A stretch of DNA of 64,000 nucleotides, taken from an uncultured Clostridia bacterium. GTDB lineage: Bacteria; Bacillota; Clostridia; Christensenellales; Aristaeellaceae. The notes below the pieces were generated by a model. That model saw only the letters and a program-made list of their open reading frames with translations, did no database searches and was not told the DNA's origin. Shown one piece after another: positions 34,212 to 41,925 of the stretch. The translations under genes were made by a program, and so were the position numbers. The stretch's first letter is position 1. Every line of letters begins with the position of its first letter. The DNA lies in the NCBI GenBank assembly GCA_947631405.1, contig CANRLC010000001.1, positions 120,429 through 184,428 of the forward strand. The letters are read 5' to 3'.

Positions 34212-35696
34212 TTAGCCCCACGGATTCTCCGTCGGATAGCGCACGCCCTCAGGCTGGTTGTAGCCGATCTCGCCGACCGGAACGCCCAGATACTTGAACA
34301 CCTCGAAGAGCGCCTTGCCGTGATGGCCGAAGGCGACCGCGCCGTGATGCGGGAAGCCCTTCTCGATCAGCACATGGCGGTAGAAGCGGCCCATCTGCGG
34401 GATGGCGAACACGCCGATGGAGCCGAAGGAGCGCGTGGCGACCGGGAGCACCTCGCCGTTGGCGATGTAGGCGCGCAGCTTGGAATCGGCGGTGGACTGC
34501 AGGCGGAAGAAGGTGATGTCGCCGGGGACGATGTCGCCCTCCAGCGTGCCGTTGGTCACCTCGACCGGGAGGCTGCGGGCCATGATCTTCTGGTACTTCA
34601 TCGCGCAGGCGGACAGCTTGCTCGAGCAGGTGTTGCCGCAGTGGAAGCCCATGAAGGTCTCCTGCAGCGTGTATGGGAACTTGCCCGCGACGTCGGCGTT
34701 AAACAGATCCTTCGGCACGGTGTTGTTGATGTCCAGCAGCGTCACCGCGTCCTCGGAGACGCAGGTGCCGATGAACTCGCTGAGCGCGCCGTAGATGTCC
34801 ACCTCGCAGGAAACGGGGATGCCCCGGCCCGTGAGGCGGCTGTTGACGTAGCAGGGCACGAAGCCGAACTGCGTCTGGAACGCGGGCCAGCACTTGCCGG
34901 CGATGGCGAAGTACTTCTTGCTGCCCTTGTGGTTCTCGATCCAGTCGAGCAGGGTCAGCTCATACTGCGCGAGCTTGGAGAGGATCTCGGGCTTCTGGTT
35001 GCCCTTGCCCAGCTCCTTGGCCATATCGGCGACGACGGACGGGATGCGCTCGTCGCCCGCGTGGGCGTTGAAGGACTCGAACAGGTCAAGCTCGGAGTTC
35101 TCCTCGATCTCAACGCCCAGCTGATAGAGCTGATAGATCGGCGCGTTGCAGGCGAGGAAGTTGAGCGGGCGCGGGCCGAAGGAGAAGATCTTCAGCTCCG
35201 ACAGGCCAACCAGCGCGCGCGCGATGGGCAGGAAGTCGTGGATCATGTCCGCGCAGGCGTCGGCGTCGCCGACGGGATACTCCGGGATGTACGCGGTCAC
35301 GCCGCGCAGCTTGAGGTTATAGCTCGCGTTGAGCATGCCGCAGTAGGCGTCGCCGCGGTCGTCGGAAAGGACGCCCACATTCTCCTCGGCGGCGGCCACG
35401 AACATCTTCGGGCCTTTGAACTGCTGGGCGAGCATGGTCTCGGAGATCTCCGGGCCGAAGTTGCCCAGATACACGCACAGCGCGTTGCAGCCCGCGGCCT
35501 CGATGTCCGCCAGCGCCTGCTTCATGTGGACTTCGCTCTCCACGATGCAGACCGGGCACTCGTAGATGTCCGCGGCGTCGTAGCGCTCTGCATACGCCTT
35601 GACCAGCGCCTTGCGGCGGTTGACCGACAGGCTCTCCGGGAAGCAGTCGCGGCTGACCGCGACGATGCCGACCTTGATCTTCGGGATGTTGTTCAT
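34212..35696 (-). CDS. L-fucose/L-arabinose isomerase family protein
   Basis: This cytoplasmic aldose-ketose isomerase-like enzyme has 494 residues. The N-terminal part (KIKVGIVAVSRDCFPESLSVNRR, CNALCVYLGNFGPE, GPKMFVAAAEENV) and the C-terminal metal-site region (ETFMGFHCGNTCSSKL, GFPHHGAVAFGHHGKALFEVFKYLG) resemble the fucose/arabinose isomerase fold. The closest relatives in gut Clostridia have no settled substrate. The ATG at 35696 follows AAGGAGGG and the promoter is at 35770-35798. With the kinase it forms a two-step sugar entry route whose sugar is unknown. Confidence 0.85.
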   Translation of the reverse strand: MNNIPKIKVGIVAVSRDCFPESLSVNRRKALVKAYAERYDAADIYECPVCIVESEVHMKQALADIEAAGCNALCVYLGNFGPEISETMLAQQFKGPKMFVAAAEENVGVLSDDRGDAYCGMLNASYNLKLRGVTAYIPEYPVGDADACADMIHDFLPIARALVGLSELKIFSFGPRPLNFLACNAPIYQLYQLGVEIEENSELDLFESFNAHAGDERIPSVVADMAKELGKGNQKPEILSKLAQYELTLLDWIENHKGSKKYFAIAGKCWPAFQTQFGFVPCYVNSRLTGRGIPVSCEVDIYGALSEFIGTCVSEDAVTLLDINNTVPKDLFNADVAGKFPYTLQETFMGFHCGNTCSSKLSACAMKYQKIMARSLPVEVTNGTLEGDIVPGDITFFRLQSTADSKLRAYIANGEVLPVATRSFGSIGVFAIPQMGRFYRHVLIEKGFPHHGAVAFGHHGKALFEVFKYLGVPVGEIGYNQPEGVRYPTENPWG

Positions 35697-35769
35697 GGCA
35701 AAGCCCTCCTTATGATATGACGGATGTGTCGCCTCTTCCGCACGCCGCAGCGCGCGAGTCGCTATTTCT

Positions 35770-35798
35770 ATTATAAACCATGATCGCGCAATGTTCAA
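35770..35798 (-). promoter_or_regulatory. Sigma-A promoter of the sugar isomerase-kinase operon
   Basis: Minus-strand -35 TTGAAC (35793-35798), 17-bp spacer and -10 TATAAT (35770-35775). Confidence 0.85.
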
Positions 35799-35824
35799 TC
35801 ACCCTTTTCTCATTTCATGCGAAG

Positions 35825-35848
35825 ATTTTGGTCGAAACTGACCAAAAT
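35825..35848. promoter_or_regulatory. Palindromic operator candidate upstream of the isomerase promoter
   Basis: ATTTTGGTC (35825-35833) and GACCAAAAT (35840-35848) are perfect inverted arms around 6 bp. The centre is about 40 bp upstream of the -35, a position typical of an activator site. No regulator gene is adjacent. Confidence 0.55.
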
Positions 35849-35850
35849 GG

Positions 35851-36000
35851 CGGGCAGTGCCCGCCTCCGCCTCCGAAAGGCTTTGCTTCTTATGCAGGCT
35901 GAGCGACCGTGACCGAAGACAGGCGGCGGGCCATGCCCGCTTCTATCTCCGAAGAGCTTTGCTTCTTATTCTAGGTTAAGCGAACGAGGCCGACGGGCGG
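35851..36000 (+). repeat. R4 tandem repeat, copy 1 (two units)
   Basis: Two units of about 75 bp each have an inverted CGGGC/GCCCG start, then CTCCGAA..GCTTTGCTTCTTAT and a GCGA-CG-GACCG or GCGAACGAGGCCG end. They resemble the units at 45903-46060. No gene is visible in 35800-36293. Confidence 0.65.
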
Positions 36001-36032
36001 GTGTGGAGCGCGTTTCGGCGTTTACGCGCAAA

Positions 36033-36057
36033 GAGGCCCCGCAGAGCGCGGGGCCTC
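36033..36057. terminator. Isolated hairpin
   Basis: GAGGCCCCGC and GCGGGGCCTC form a 10-bp stem with loop AGAGC, without a clear T-run. It lies between the R4 and R3 repeats. Confidence 0.5.
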
Positions 36058-36059
36058 GA

Positions 36060-36284
36060 TTCTCAAATCAAATGATCGAACCATTGCCATGGGCTATTCT
36101 GAGCAAGCAAAGGCGTGAATAAGCCAATTTTTAAGCCACTTTTCATGAGCAACCCGCCCGGGATCGCTTCGCTTCCGGGCTGCCTTTTGCAATCGCTTTG
36201 CGATTGGGGTACCGTTGGGGCTACCGCCCCAAACCCTGTCTGGGGACATTGTCCCCAGACCCCATCCTGTGCTTCGCACCTTAT
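36060..36284 (+). repeat. R3 dispersed repeat, copy a
   Basis: Starts TCTCAAATCAAAT, then CCCGCCCGGGATCGC...CCGGGC, GTTGGGGCTACCGCCCC and the palindrome CTGGGGACATTGTCCCCAG, ending near ATCCTGTGCTTCGCAC. It abuts the stop of the ABC permease gene. It is shared with 41567-41846, 56743-56876 and 63915-64000. Confidence 0.85.
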
Positions 36285-36293
36285 TAAAAGGTG

Positions 36294-36890
36294 TCACGCG
36301 GTCATGCGCCGCTCGTACAGGCGCGCGGAGAGCGGCATCGACGCCGCGTTGAGGAGCGCGCCGACCGCGAGGGCCGCGGGCACGAGCGCCGGTGCGGGCG
36401 GAATCTCGGAGGTCAGACCGGAGAGCGCGCCCAGCAGAGCCGCCGCCACGAGGATGGCGAGGACGCACAGCGGACGGCCGCGCTCCATACCAAATCGGTA
36501 GAGGATCGGGAGGATGACCGCCTCCATCGCCAGCGCCAGCGCAAGGCTGACGCCGATGTTCGCCCAATACGTCTGCTGCGCGCCGGGCAGCAGGCTCTGC
36601 GACAGCGCGCCGCGCGCCGCCGCGACGAGAAGCGTGACGCACATGTACCCATAAGATAGGATGTATTTGCTCGCCACCAGCGCCGCGCCGTGCGCGGGCA
36701 GCGCCATCAGCAGGCCGTCGAAGCGGTCGCGCTCGTCGATGGAGATCAGGTTGATCGGGATGACGATCGCGTAAAACAGGATGAACGACGCGCCTCCCCC
36801 GCCCGGCGCGGCGAAGACGACGATGAGCAGCAGGAAAACCGGCAGCGATCTGCGCATCGCGTACAGATCCTTTAAGAGAAGTCCCTTCAT
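36294..36890 (-). CDS. ABC-2 type transporter permease subunit
   Basis: This 198-residue membrane protein has about six hydrophobic segments (LPVFLLLIVVFAAP, FILFYAIVIPINLIS, ILSYGYMCVTLLVAAA, IGVSLALALAMEAVILPILY, PLCVLAILVAAALLGAL, LVPAALAVGALLNAA). Its start GLLLKDLYAMRRSLPVFL is typical of ABC-2 permeases linked to YtrB-like ATPases. The ATG at 36890 overlaps the ATPase stop as ATGA; an alternative ATG two codons earlier abuts the ribosome site. It should form a small exporter with the upstream ATPase. Confidence 0.82.
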   Translation of the reverse strand: MKGLLLKDLYAMRRSLPVFLLLIVVFAAPGGGGASFILFYAIVIPINLISIDERDRFDGLLMALPAHGAALVASKYILSYGYMCVTLLVAAARGALSQSLLPGAQQTYWANIGVSLALALAMEAVILPILYRFGMERGRPLCVLAILVAAALLGALSGLTSEIPPAPALVPAALAVGALLNAASMPLSARLYERRMTA

Positions 36891-37756
36891 TGCCATTCCT
36901 CCCCCTTGGTCAGCAGCAGCATGATGTCCTCGATGCCCGCGCGCTCGGCGGGCGCGTCCGGCGGCAGCTTGTCGCGCAGCGCCAGCGCGCGCAGCTGCCC
37001 GTGCGCGCGCAGCGTCCGCAAAATCGCCCCGGGCCGCTCGGAGGCGAGGCGCGAAAGCGACGCCTCGTCCAGCGGTAGCAGCGCGTAGCGCTCGTCGAGC
37101 GCGTCCTTCTCCTCCGAGAGCAGCACGCGCCCCTCGTGCAGGAAGACGACGTAATCGCAGATCTTCTCCAAGTCCGTCACGATGTGCGAGCTGAGCAGCA
37201 CCGAGTGCGTCTCCTCGCGGGTGAAGTCGTTGAAGACGTCGAGCATCTCCTCGCGCACGATGGGATCCAGCCCGCCCGTCGCCTCGTCGAGCACCAGCAG
37301 CCGCGCGCCGTGGCTCATCGCGACGGCGAGCGCCAGCTTCATCCGCGTGCCGCGCGAGAGCTGGGAGACGCGCTGCCCCTCCGGCACGCCGAAGCGATTC
37401 AAAAACGCGCGATACGCCTTCTCGTCCCAGCGCGCGAAGACGCCCGCCATCGCGCGGCCCAGCTGCGCCGCCGTCAGGTTCTGCGGCAGGCACGCGTCGT
37501 CCAGCACGACGCCGATCTCCTCCCGCGCGCGGGCGAACGCCGCGCTGCGCCCGGCCGGGACGCCCAGCGTCGTGACCGTGCCGCCGTCCGGGCGGCAGGC
37601 GCCCAGAATCATGCGGATGAGCGTCGATTTGCCCGCGCCGTTTTCGCCCACCAGCCCCAGCACGCAGCCCTGCGGCAGCGCGAGATCGACGCCTTGCAGC
37701 GCGAAATCGCCGTAGCGCTTTTCAAGCCCCCGCGCCTCGATTGCGTATTCCGTCAT
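36887..37756 (-). CDS. ABC transporter ATP-binding protein, YtrB-like
   Basis: This 289-residue ATPase has Walker A GLVGENGAGKSTL near residue 37 and the divergent signature QLSRGTRMKLALAVAMS (SRG in place of SGG, as in this subgroup). Walker B is RLLVLDEATGGLDPI, with Ala for the usual Pro, and the switch His is in SSHIVTDLEKI. A C-terminal extension of about 80 residues follows. It starts within the stop of the GntR gene and ends within the start of the permease gene. The order GntR (YtrA-like)-ATPase-permease is a known envelope-stress or antibiotic-response arrangement. Confidence 0.9.
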   Translation of the reverse strand: MTEYAIEARGLEKRYGDFALQGVDLALPQGCVLGLVGENGAGKSTLIRMILGACRPDGGTVTTLGVPAGRSAAFARAREEIGVVLDDACLPQNLTAAQLGRAMAGVFARWDEKAYRAFLNRFGVPEGQRVSQLSRGTRMKLALAVAMSHGARLLVLDEATGGLDPIVREEMLDVFNDFTREETHSVLLSSHIVTDLEKICDYVVFLHEGRVLLSEEKDALDERYALLPLDEASLSRLASERPGAILRTLRAHGQLRALALRDKLPPDAPAERAGIEDIMLLLTKGEEWQ

Positions 37757-38133
37757 TTTCCATCCTCCTCCATGAGCGTCGTAAACATTTCGGCCAGCGC
37801 GTCGCCGCCGATGCCGATCTCCCCGGCCAGACGCGCGATTTGGCGCATGTGCTCCTCGATCTGGCGCAGCGCGTCCTCGCGCACCCACTCCGGGTTGCGC
37901 TCCGCGACGAAGCACCCCTTGCCCGCGACCGTCACGATCAGGCCCTGATGCTCCAGTTCGTCGTAGGCGCGCTTGGTCGTGATGACGCTGATGCGCAAAT
38001 CCTTGGCCAGCGCCCGAATCGAGGGCAGCACGTCGCCCGCGCGCAGCTCGCCCGAGGCGATCTTCCCGCGCAGCTGCCCGACGATCTGCTCGTAGATCGG
38101 CATCTTCGACGCGTTGCTGATGATGAGATTCAC
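37753..38133 (-). CDS. GntR family regulator, YtrA subfamily
   Basis: This short repressor of 126 residues has an N-terminal winged helix (PIYEQIVGQLRGKIASGELRAGDVLPSIRALAKDLRISVITTKRAYDELEHQGLI) and a brief helical tail instead of a ligand domain, the hallmark of the YtrA group. It is first in a three-gene operon with 4-bp overlaps at both junctions. A palindrome over the -10 of its own promoter is a likely autoregulatory operator. YtrA regulators usually respond to cell-wall-active agents; the inducer here is unknown. Confidence 0.93.
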   Translation of the reverse strand: MNLIISNASKMPIYEQIVGQLRGKIASGELRAGDVLPSIRALAKDLRISVITTKRAYDELEHQGLIVTVAGKGCFVAERNPEWVREDALRQIEEHMRQIARLAGEIGIGGDALAEMFTTLMEEDGK

Positions 38134-38153
38134 CGCCGTCGCCTCCTCGCTTC

Positions 38154-38178
38154 ACTGTTCATGTACAGTATATACAGT
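38154..38178. promoter_or_regulatory. Operator candidate for the GntR regulator
   Basis: ACTGT (38154-38158) and ACAGT (38174-38178) are inverted arms enclosing a second GTAC-centred dyad. The site covers the -10 hexamer, so binding would block transcription. Confidence 0.65.
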
Positions 38179-38195
38179 TGACCGGCGCTTGTCAA
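38167..38195 (-). promoter_or_regulatory. Sigma-A promoter of the GntR-ABC operon
   Basis: Minus-strand -35 TTGACA (38190-38195), 17-bp spacer and -10 TATACT (38167-38172). Confidence 0.85.
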
Positions 38196-38246
38196 CCCCT
38201 TTCGGAAAGTTTTTGGCGGCGGCTTTGCCCCGCCCCGTCCGCGCGC

Positions 38247-38275
38247 TTGACTTTGCCGCGCAAATCGTCCATAAT
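38247..38275 (+). promoter_or_regulatory. Sigma-A promoter of the DUF512-der-plsY operon
   Basis: A -35 TTGACT (38247-38252), 17-bp spacer and -10 CATAAT (38270-38275). Confidence 0.75.
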
Positions 38276-38307
38276 AAGGGCGTTTAGCGTTGAAGTGAGG
38301 TGATCGC

Positions 38308-39612
38308 GTGTCCCAGCGCATCGAACGCGTTGCCCCCGATTCTCTGGCGGCGCGCGCGGGCATCCTGCCCGGGGAGACGCTCGTCTCCATCGACGGGACG
38401 CCCGTCCTCGACTTTGTGGACTACCAGTTTCTGACCGCGCGGCCCCGGCTGACGCTCCTCGTCGAGGCGGCGGACGGCGCGCGGCACGAGGTGCCCCTGC
38501 GCAAGCGCACCGAGGAGGCGCTGGGGCTGACGCTCGAGTCCTCGCTGATGAGCTGCCCCAAGACGTGCGCCAACCACTGCATGTTCTGCTTCATCGAGCA
38601 GATGCCGCCGGGCATGCGCGAGAGCCTGTATGTGCGCGACGACGACTGGCGGCTCTCGCTGATGGCGGGCAACTTTGTGACGCTGACCAACCTGCCCTCG
38701 CGCGAGATGGACAGGCTGATCGAGCGCCGCCCCAGCCCGCTCTATGTGAGCGTACACACGACCAACGGCGAGCTGCGCAACAAGATGCTGCGCCACCGGC
38801 ACGCCGACCGCATCATGGAGCAGCTTCGCCGCTTTGCGGACAACCATATCAGCTTCCACTGTCAGGTCGTGCTCTGCCCCGGCGTCAACGACGGGCCGGA
38901 GCTTAATCGCACGCTGCGCGACCTCGCCTCGCTCGCCCCGCGCGCGCTGACCGTCGCGCTGGTGCCCGTGGGCCTGACGCGCTACCGCGAGCACCTGACG
39001 CCGCTTCGGCCCTACACGCGCGAGGAGGCGGAGCGGGTGATCGAGCAGGCGGAGGCCTTTCAGCGGGAGATGCTGCCGCGCTTTGGCACGCGCTTCGTGT
39101 TCCCGTCGGATGAGTTTTACCAGCTCGCCGCCCATCCTTTGCCCGACGCCGAGAGCTACGAGGATTTTCCCCAGTTTGAAAACGGCGTCGGCCTGCTCGC
39201 GCGGCTCCGCGACGAGTTCCTCTCCGCCGCGCGGCTGGGCGCGGGCGACCCGGTCGTCCCCCGCCGCGTGCTGATGGCCACGGGCACGTCCGTCGCGCCG
39301 TTCATGCGCGAGCTGGTCGCCGGCTGCCCCATGCCCGGCGTGCAAATCGAGGTGCGCCCGATCGTCAACCGCTTCTTTGGCGAGAGCGTCACGGTCTCCG
39401 GCCTCATCACCGGGCAGGATCTCGTCGCGCAGCTTCGCGGCGCGCAGGCGGACGAAATCCTCATCACCGAAAGCATGCTCCGCGAGGGAGAGGACGTCTT
39501 CCTCGACGATATGACCCTTGCGCAGGCGCAGGAGGCGCTCGGCATCCGCATCGTGCCCGTCCCGGACGACGGCGCGGCGCTCTACGACGCCCTGCGCGGA
39601 ACGGAGGAATGA
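38308..39612 (+). CDS. PDZ/radical-SAM DUF512 protein
   Basis: This 434-residue protein is conserved in Clostridia and often lies beside der. It has an N-terminal PDZ-like domain (RIERVAPDSLAARAGILPGETLVSIDGTPV), then an iron-sulfur CxxxCxxC (CANHCMFC) in a radical-SAM-like core (PLYVSVHTTNGELRNKML, HCQVVLCPGVNDG). A C-terminal DUF512 region follows (FPSDEFYQLA, ENGVGLLARLRDEF, LMATGTSVAPFM). Its reaction is not established. The start is GTG at 38308 behind GAGGTG. It ends 3 bp before der. Confidence 0.9.
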   Translation: MSQRIERVAPDSLAARAGILPGETLVSIDGTPVLDFVDYQFLTARPRLTLLVEAADGARHEVPLRKRTEEALGLTLESSLMSCPKTCANHCMFCFIEQMPPGMRESLYVRDDDWRLSLMAGNFVTLTNLPSREMDRLIERRPSPLYVSVHTTNGELRNKMLRHRHADRIMEQLRRFADNHISFHCQVVLCPGVNDGPELNRTLRDLASLAPRALTVALVPVGLTRYREHLTPLRPYTREEAERVIEQAEAFQREMLPRFGTRFVFPSDEFYQLAAHPLPDAESYEDFPQFENGVGLLARLRDEFLSAARLGAGDPVVPRRVLMATGTSVAPFMRELVAGCPMPGVQIEVRPIVNRFFGESVTVSGLITGQDLVAQLRGAQADEILITESMLREGEDVFLDDMTLAQAQEALGIRIVPVPDDGAALYDALRGTEE

Positions 39613-39615
39613 CCC

Positions 39616-40950
39616 ATGTCCAAGCCCCTTGTCGCCGTCGTCGGCAGGCCGAACGTCGGCAAATCCACCTTCTTTAACCGCATCGCCGGGCGGCGCATCT
39701 CCATCGTCGAGGACACGCCCGGCGTCACCCGCGACCGCATCTACGCGGACTGCGAATGGCTCGATCACCCCTTCACCCTGATCGACACCGGCGGCATCGA
39801 CCCGCGCTCCGACGACGTGCTTCTCAAACAGATGCGCCGCCAGGCGGAGATCGCCATCGAGACCTGCGACGTCATCCTCTTCTTCACCGACGGGCGCACC
39901 GGGCTGACCGCCGACGACGAGGACGTCGCCGTGATGCTGCGCAAGAGCCGCAAGAGCGTCATCCTCGTGGTGAACAAGATCGACCACCAGAAGCAAAACG
40001 ACGCGATCTACGACTTCTACGCGCTGGGGCTGGGCGAGCCGTTCGCCATCTCGGCGGCGAACATGCTGGGCTTTGGCGACCTGCTCGACGAGGTCGTCCG
40101 GCGCTTTCCCGAGGAGAGCGAGCGCGAAGACGAGGACGAAGAGCACGTCATTCAGATCGCCGTCGTCGGCCGGCCGAACGTCGGCAAGTCGAGCCTCGTC
40201 AACCGCATCCTCGGGCAGGAGCGCTCGATGGTCTCCGACATCGCGGGCACGACGCGCGACGCCATCGACACCGCCTTTACGCGCGACGGCCAACGCTACA
40301 ACATCATCGACACCGCGGGCATCCGCCGCAAGCGCGCCATCGAGGAAGAGTCCATCGAGCGCTACAGCATCGTGCGCGCGCTAGCCTCCGTGCGCCGCTG
40401 CGACGTGGCGCTGATCGTCCTGGACGCCGAGACCGGCGTCACCGAGCAGGACACCAAGATCGCCGGGTACGTCCACGAGGAGGGCAAGGCCGCCGTCATC
40501 CTCGTCAACAAGTGGGACGCGGTGGAAAAGGACACGAACACCATGGAGATCGAGCGCCGCAAGGTTGTCGAGGCGCTCAAGTTCATGGACTACGCGCCCG
40601 TGCTCTTCATCTCCGCCCTCTCGGGGCAGCGCGTGGCGAAGGTGCTGCCCGCCGTGCGGGACGCCTACGAGCAGACCTCCCGCCGGGTGACCACGGGGCT
40701 GCTCAACGACGTCGTGAACGACGCCACCGCGGCGTTGCAGCCGCCCTACTCCGGCGGGCGGCGGCTCAAGCTCTACTACGCCACGCAGCAGGGCGTCTGC
40801 CCGCCCACCTTCGTCTTCTTCGTCAACGACGAAACGCTCATGCACTTCGCCTATCAGCGTTACCTTGAAAACCAGCTCCGCAAGGCGTTCGGCTTTAGCG
40901 GCACGCCGATCCGCTTCGTCCTGCGCGAGCGCTCGCAAAAGGAGGAATGA
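39616..40950 (+). CDS. der: Ribosome-associated GTPase Der (EngA)
   Basis: This essential GTPase for 50S subunit maturation has two tandem G domains in 444 residues. The first has GRPNVGKST near residue 9, DTPGVTRDR, DTGG and NKID. The second has GRPNVGKSS near residue 184, GTTRDAID, DTAG and NKWD. The C-terminal KH-like domain ends with FVFFVNDETLMHFAYQRYLENQLRKAFGFSGTPIRFVLRER. It lies between the DUF512 gene and plsY in a tight operon. Confidence 0.98.
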   Translation: MSKPLVAVVGRPNVGKSTFFNRIAGRRISIVEDTPGVTRDRIYADCEWLDHPFTLIDTGGIDPRSDDVLLKQMRRQAEIAIETCDVILFFTDGRTGLTADDEDVAVMLRKSRKSVILVVNKIDHQKQNDAIYDFYALGLGEPFAISAANMLGFGDLLDEVVRRFPEESEREDEDEEHVIQIAVVGRPNVGKSSLVNRILGQERSMVSDIAGTTRDAIDTAFTRDGQRYNIIDTAGIRRKRAIEEESIERYSIVRALASVRRCDVALIVLDAETGVTEQDTKIAGYVHEEGKAAVILVNKWDAVEKDTNTMEIERRKVVEALKFMDYAPVLFISALSGQRVAKVLPAVRDAYEQTSRRVTTGLLNDVVNDATAALQPPYSGGRRLKLYYATQQGVCPPTFVFFVNDETLMHFAYQRYLENQLRKAFGFSGTPIRFVLRERSQKEE

Positions 40951-40952
40951 CC

Positions 40953-41567
40953 ATGCGTCTCATCGTCACGCTCGCGATCGGCTACCTGCTGGGCAGCCTG
41001 TCCACCGGGGTGCTGCTCTCCCGCCTGCTGGCGCGCGGCGACGTCCGCCGCCAAGGCAGCGGCAACGCCGGAACGACCAATATGCTGCGCGTCTACGGGC
41101 GCGGCATGGCCCTGCTCACGCTCGCGGGCGACATGCTCAAGGGCGTGATCGCCGTGCTGATCGGCTTCGCGCTGGTGGGCGGCGCGCGCGGCGGGCTGCT
41201 CGGCGCGGTCGGCGCGGTGCTGGGGCACAACTTCCCCGTCTTCTTCGGCTTCAAGGGCGGCAAGGGCATCGCCACGAGCTTTGGCTGCCTGCTGGTCATC
41301 TTCCCCGCGCAGACGCTGCTGGCCTTCGCCGTGTTCCTGCTCGTCTTCCTCGTCACGCGCTACGTCTCCGCCGGGTCGCTCGCCGCCGCGGTGACGCTGC
41401 CCATCTTCGTGATCGTCAGCGTGCCGTATGACCCGATCGTCTGGGCGGGCGCGGCGTTCCTCGGCCTGCTTGCGATCGCGCGGCACGCGCCGAACATCCG
41501 CCGCCTGCTCTCCGGGACGGAAAACCGGATCGACTTCGCGGTGTTCAAGGGGAAAAAAGCAAAATAA
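40953..41567 (+). CDS. plsY: Acyl-phosphate glycerol-3-phosphate acyltransferase
   Basis: This membrane enzyme transfers an acyl group from acyl-phosphate to glycerol-3-phosphate, the first step of phospholipid synthesis. The 204 residues have about five membrane segments and the three active-site loops: GYLLGSLSTGVLLS, RRQGSGNAGTTNMLRVYG with the GSGN-x-G-x-TN motif, and GHNFPVFFGFKGGKGIATSFG. The ATG at 40953 sits 7 nt after GGAGG; an ATG at 40947 overlapping the der stop is too close to that site. It is the last gene of the operon and an R3 repeat begins at its stop codon. Confidence 0.96.
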   Translation: MRLIVTLAIGYLLGSLSTGVLLSRLLARGDVRRQGSGNAGTTNMLRVYGRGMALLTLAGDMLKGVIAVLIGFALVGGARGGLLGAVGAVLGHNFPVFFGFKGGKGIATSFGCLLVIFPAQTLLAFAVFLLVFLVTRYVSAGSLAAAVTLPIFVIVSVPYDPIVWAGAAFLGLLAIARHAPNIRRLLSGTENRIDFAVFKGKKAK

Positions 41568-41846
41568 TACTCTCAAATCAAATCATATTCATGGTGAACC
41601 CGCCCGGGATCGCTTCCGGGCTGTTTTTAGCAATTGCTTCGCGATTTGGGGTACGTTGGGGCTACCGATCCGGGGAACTCACATAGTCGTGAGCTTCGCT
41701 CACTCCCTGTGATTCCCCGCGTTCCGCCTGCCTGCTTCCGCCACAGGCGGCGGCAGGCTCCAGCGCCAAACCCTGTCTGGGGACATTGTCCCCAGACCCC
41801 GTCCTGTGCTTTGCAGCACATAAAGGTTTTAATCTAAGAAAAGTAT
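41567..41846 (+). repeat. R3 dispersed repeat, copy b, with nested insertion
   Basis: Left end ATACTCTCAAATC abuts the plsY stop, and right end CTAAGAAAAGTAT gives ATACTTTTCTTAG on the other strand, so the ends are imperfect inverted repeats. CCCGCCCGGGATCGC, GTTGGGGCTACCG and GGGGACATTGTCCCC are shared with the other R3 copies. The copy is interrupted at 41668-41765. No gene is visible in 41568-41925. Confidence 0.85.
41668..41765 (+). mobile_element. 98-bp insertion inside R3 copy b
   Basis: In the other copies GGGGCTACCG continues directly into CCCCAAACCC. Here about 98 bp separate the two halves. The insert folds into hairpins with arms CGGGGA/TCCCCG, GTGAG/CTCAC and GCCTGCC/GGCAGGC. It has no coding capacity. 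Confidence 0.65.
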
Positions 41847-41857
41847 AAGCGCGCCAA

Positions 41858-41899
41858 AAGACGGGCGAAAAGCGTCGGCCTTTCGCCCGTCTTTTTTGT
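41858..41899. terminator. Bidirectional terminator between plsY and the LysM gene
   Basis: AAAAGACGGGCGAAA and TTTCGCCCGTCTTTT are perfect arms with A- and T-runs on the two sides, so the hairpin works for both converging genes. Confidence 0.9.
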
Positions 41900-41925
41900 T
41901 TTGTGCGGTTATCCCCGCGATGCAG

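Noticed and set aside
41668..41765. tRNA-like gene in the hairpin-rich 98-bp insert
   Set aside because: No cloverleaf with conserved T-loop or anticodon positions can be drawn; the stems are simple consecutive hairpins.
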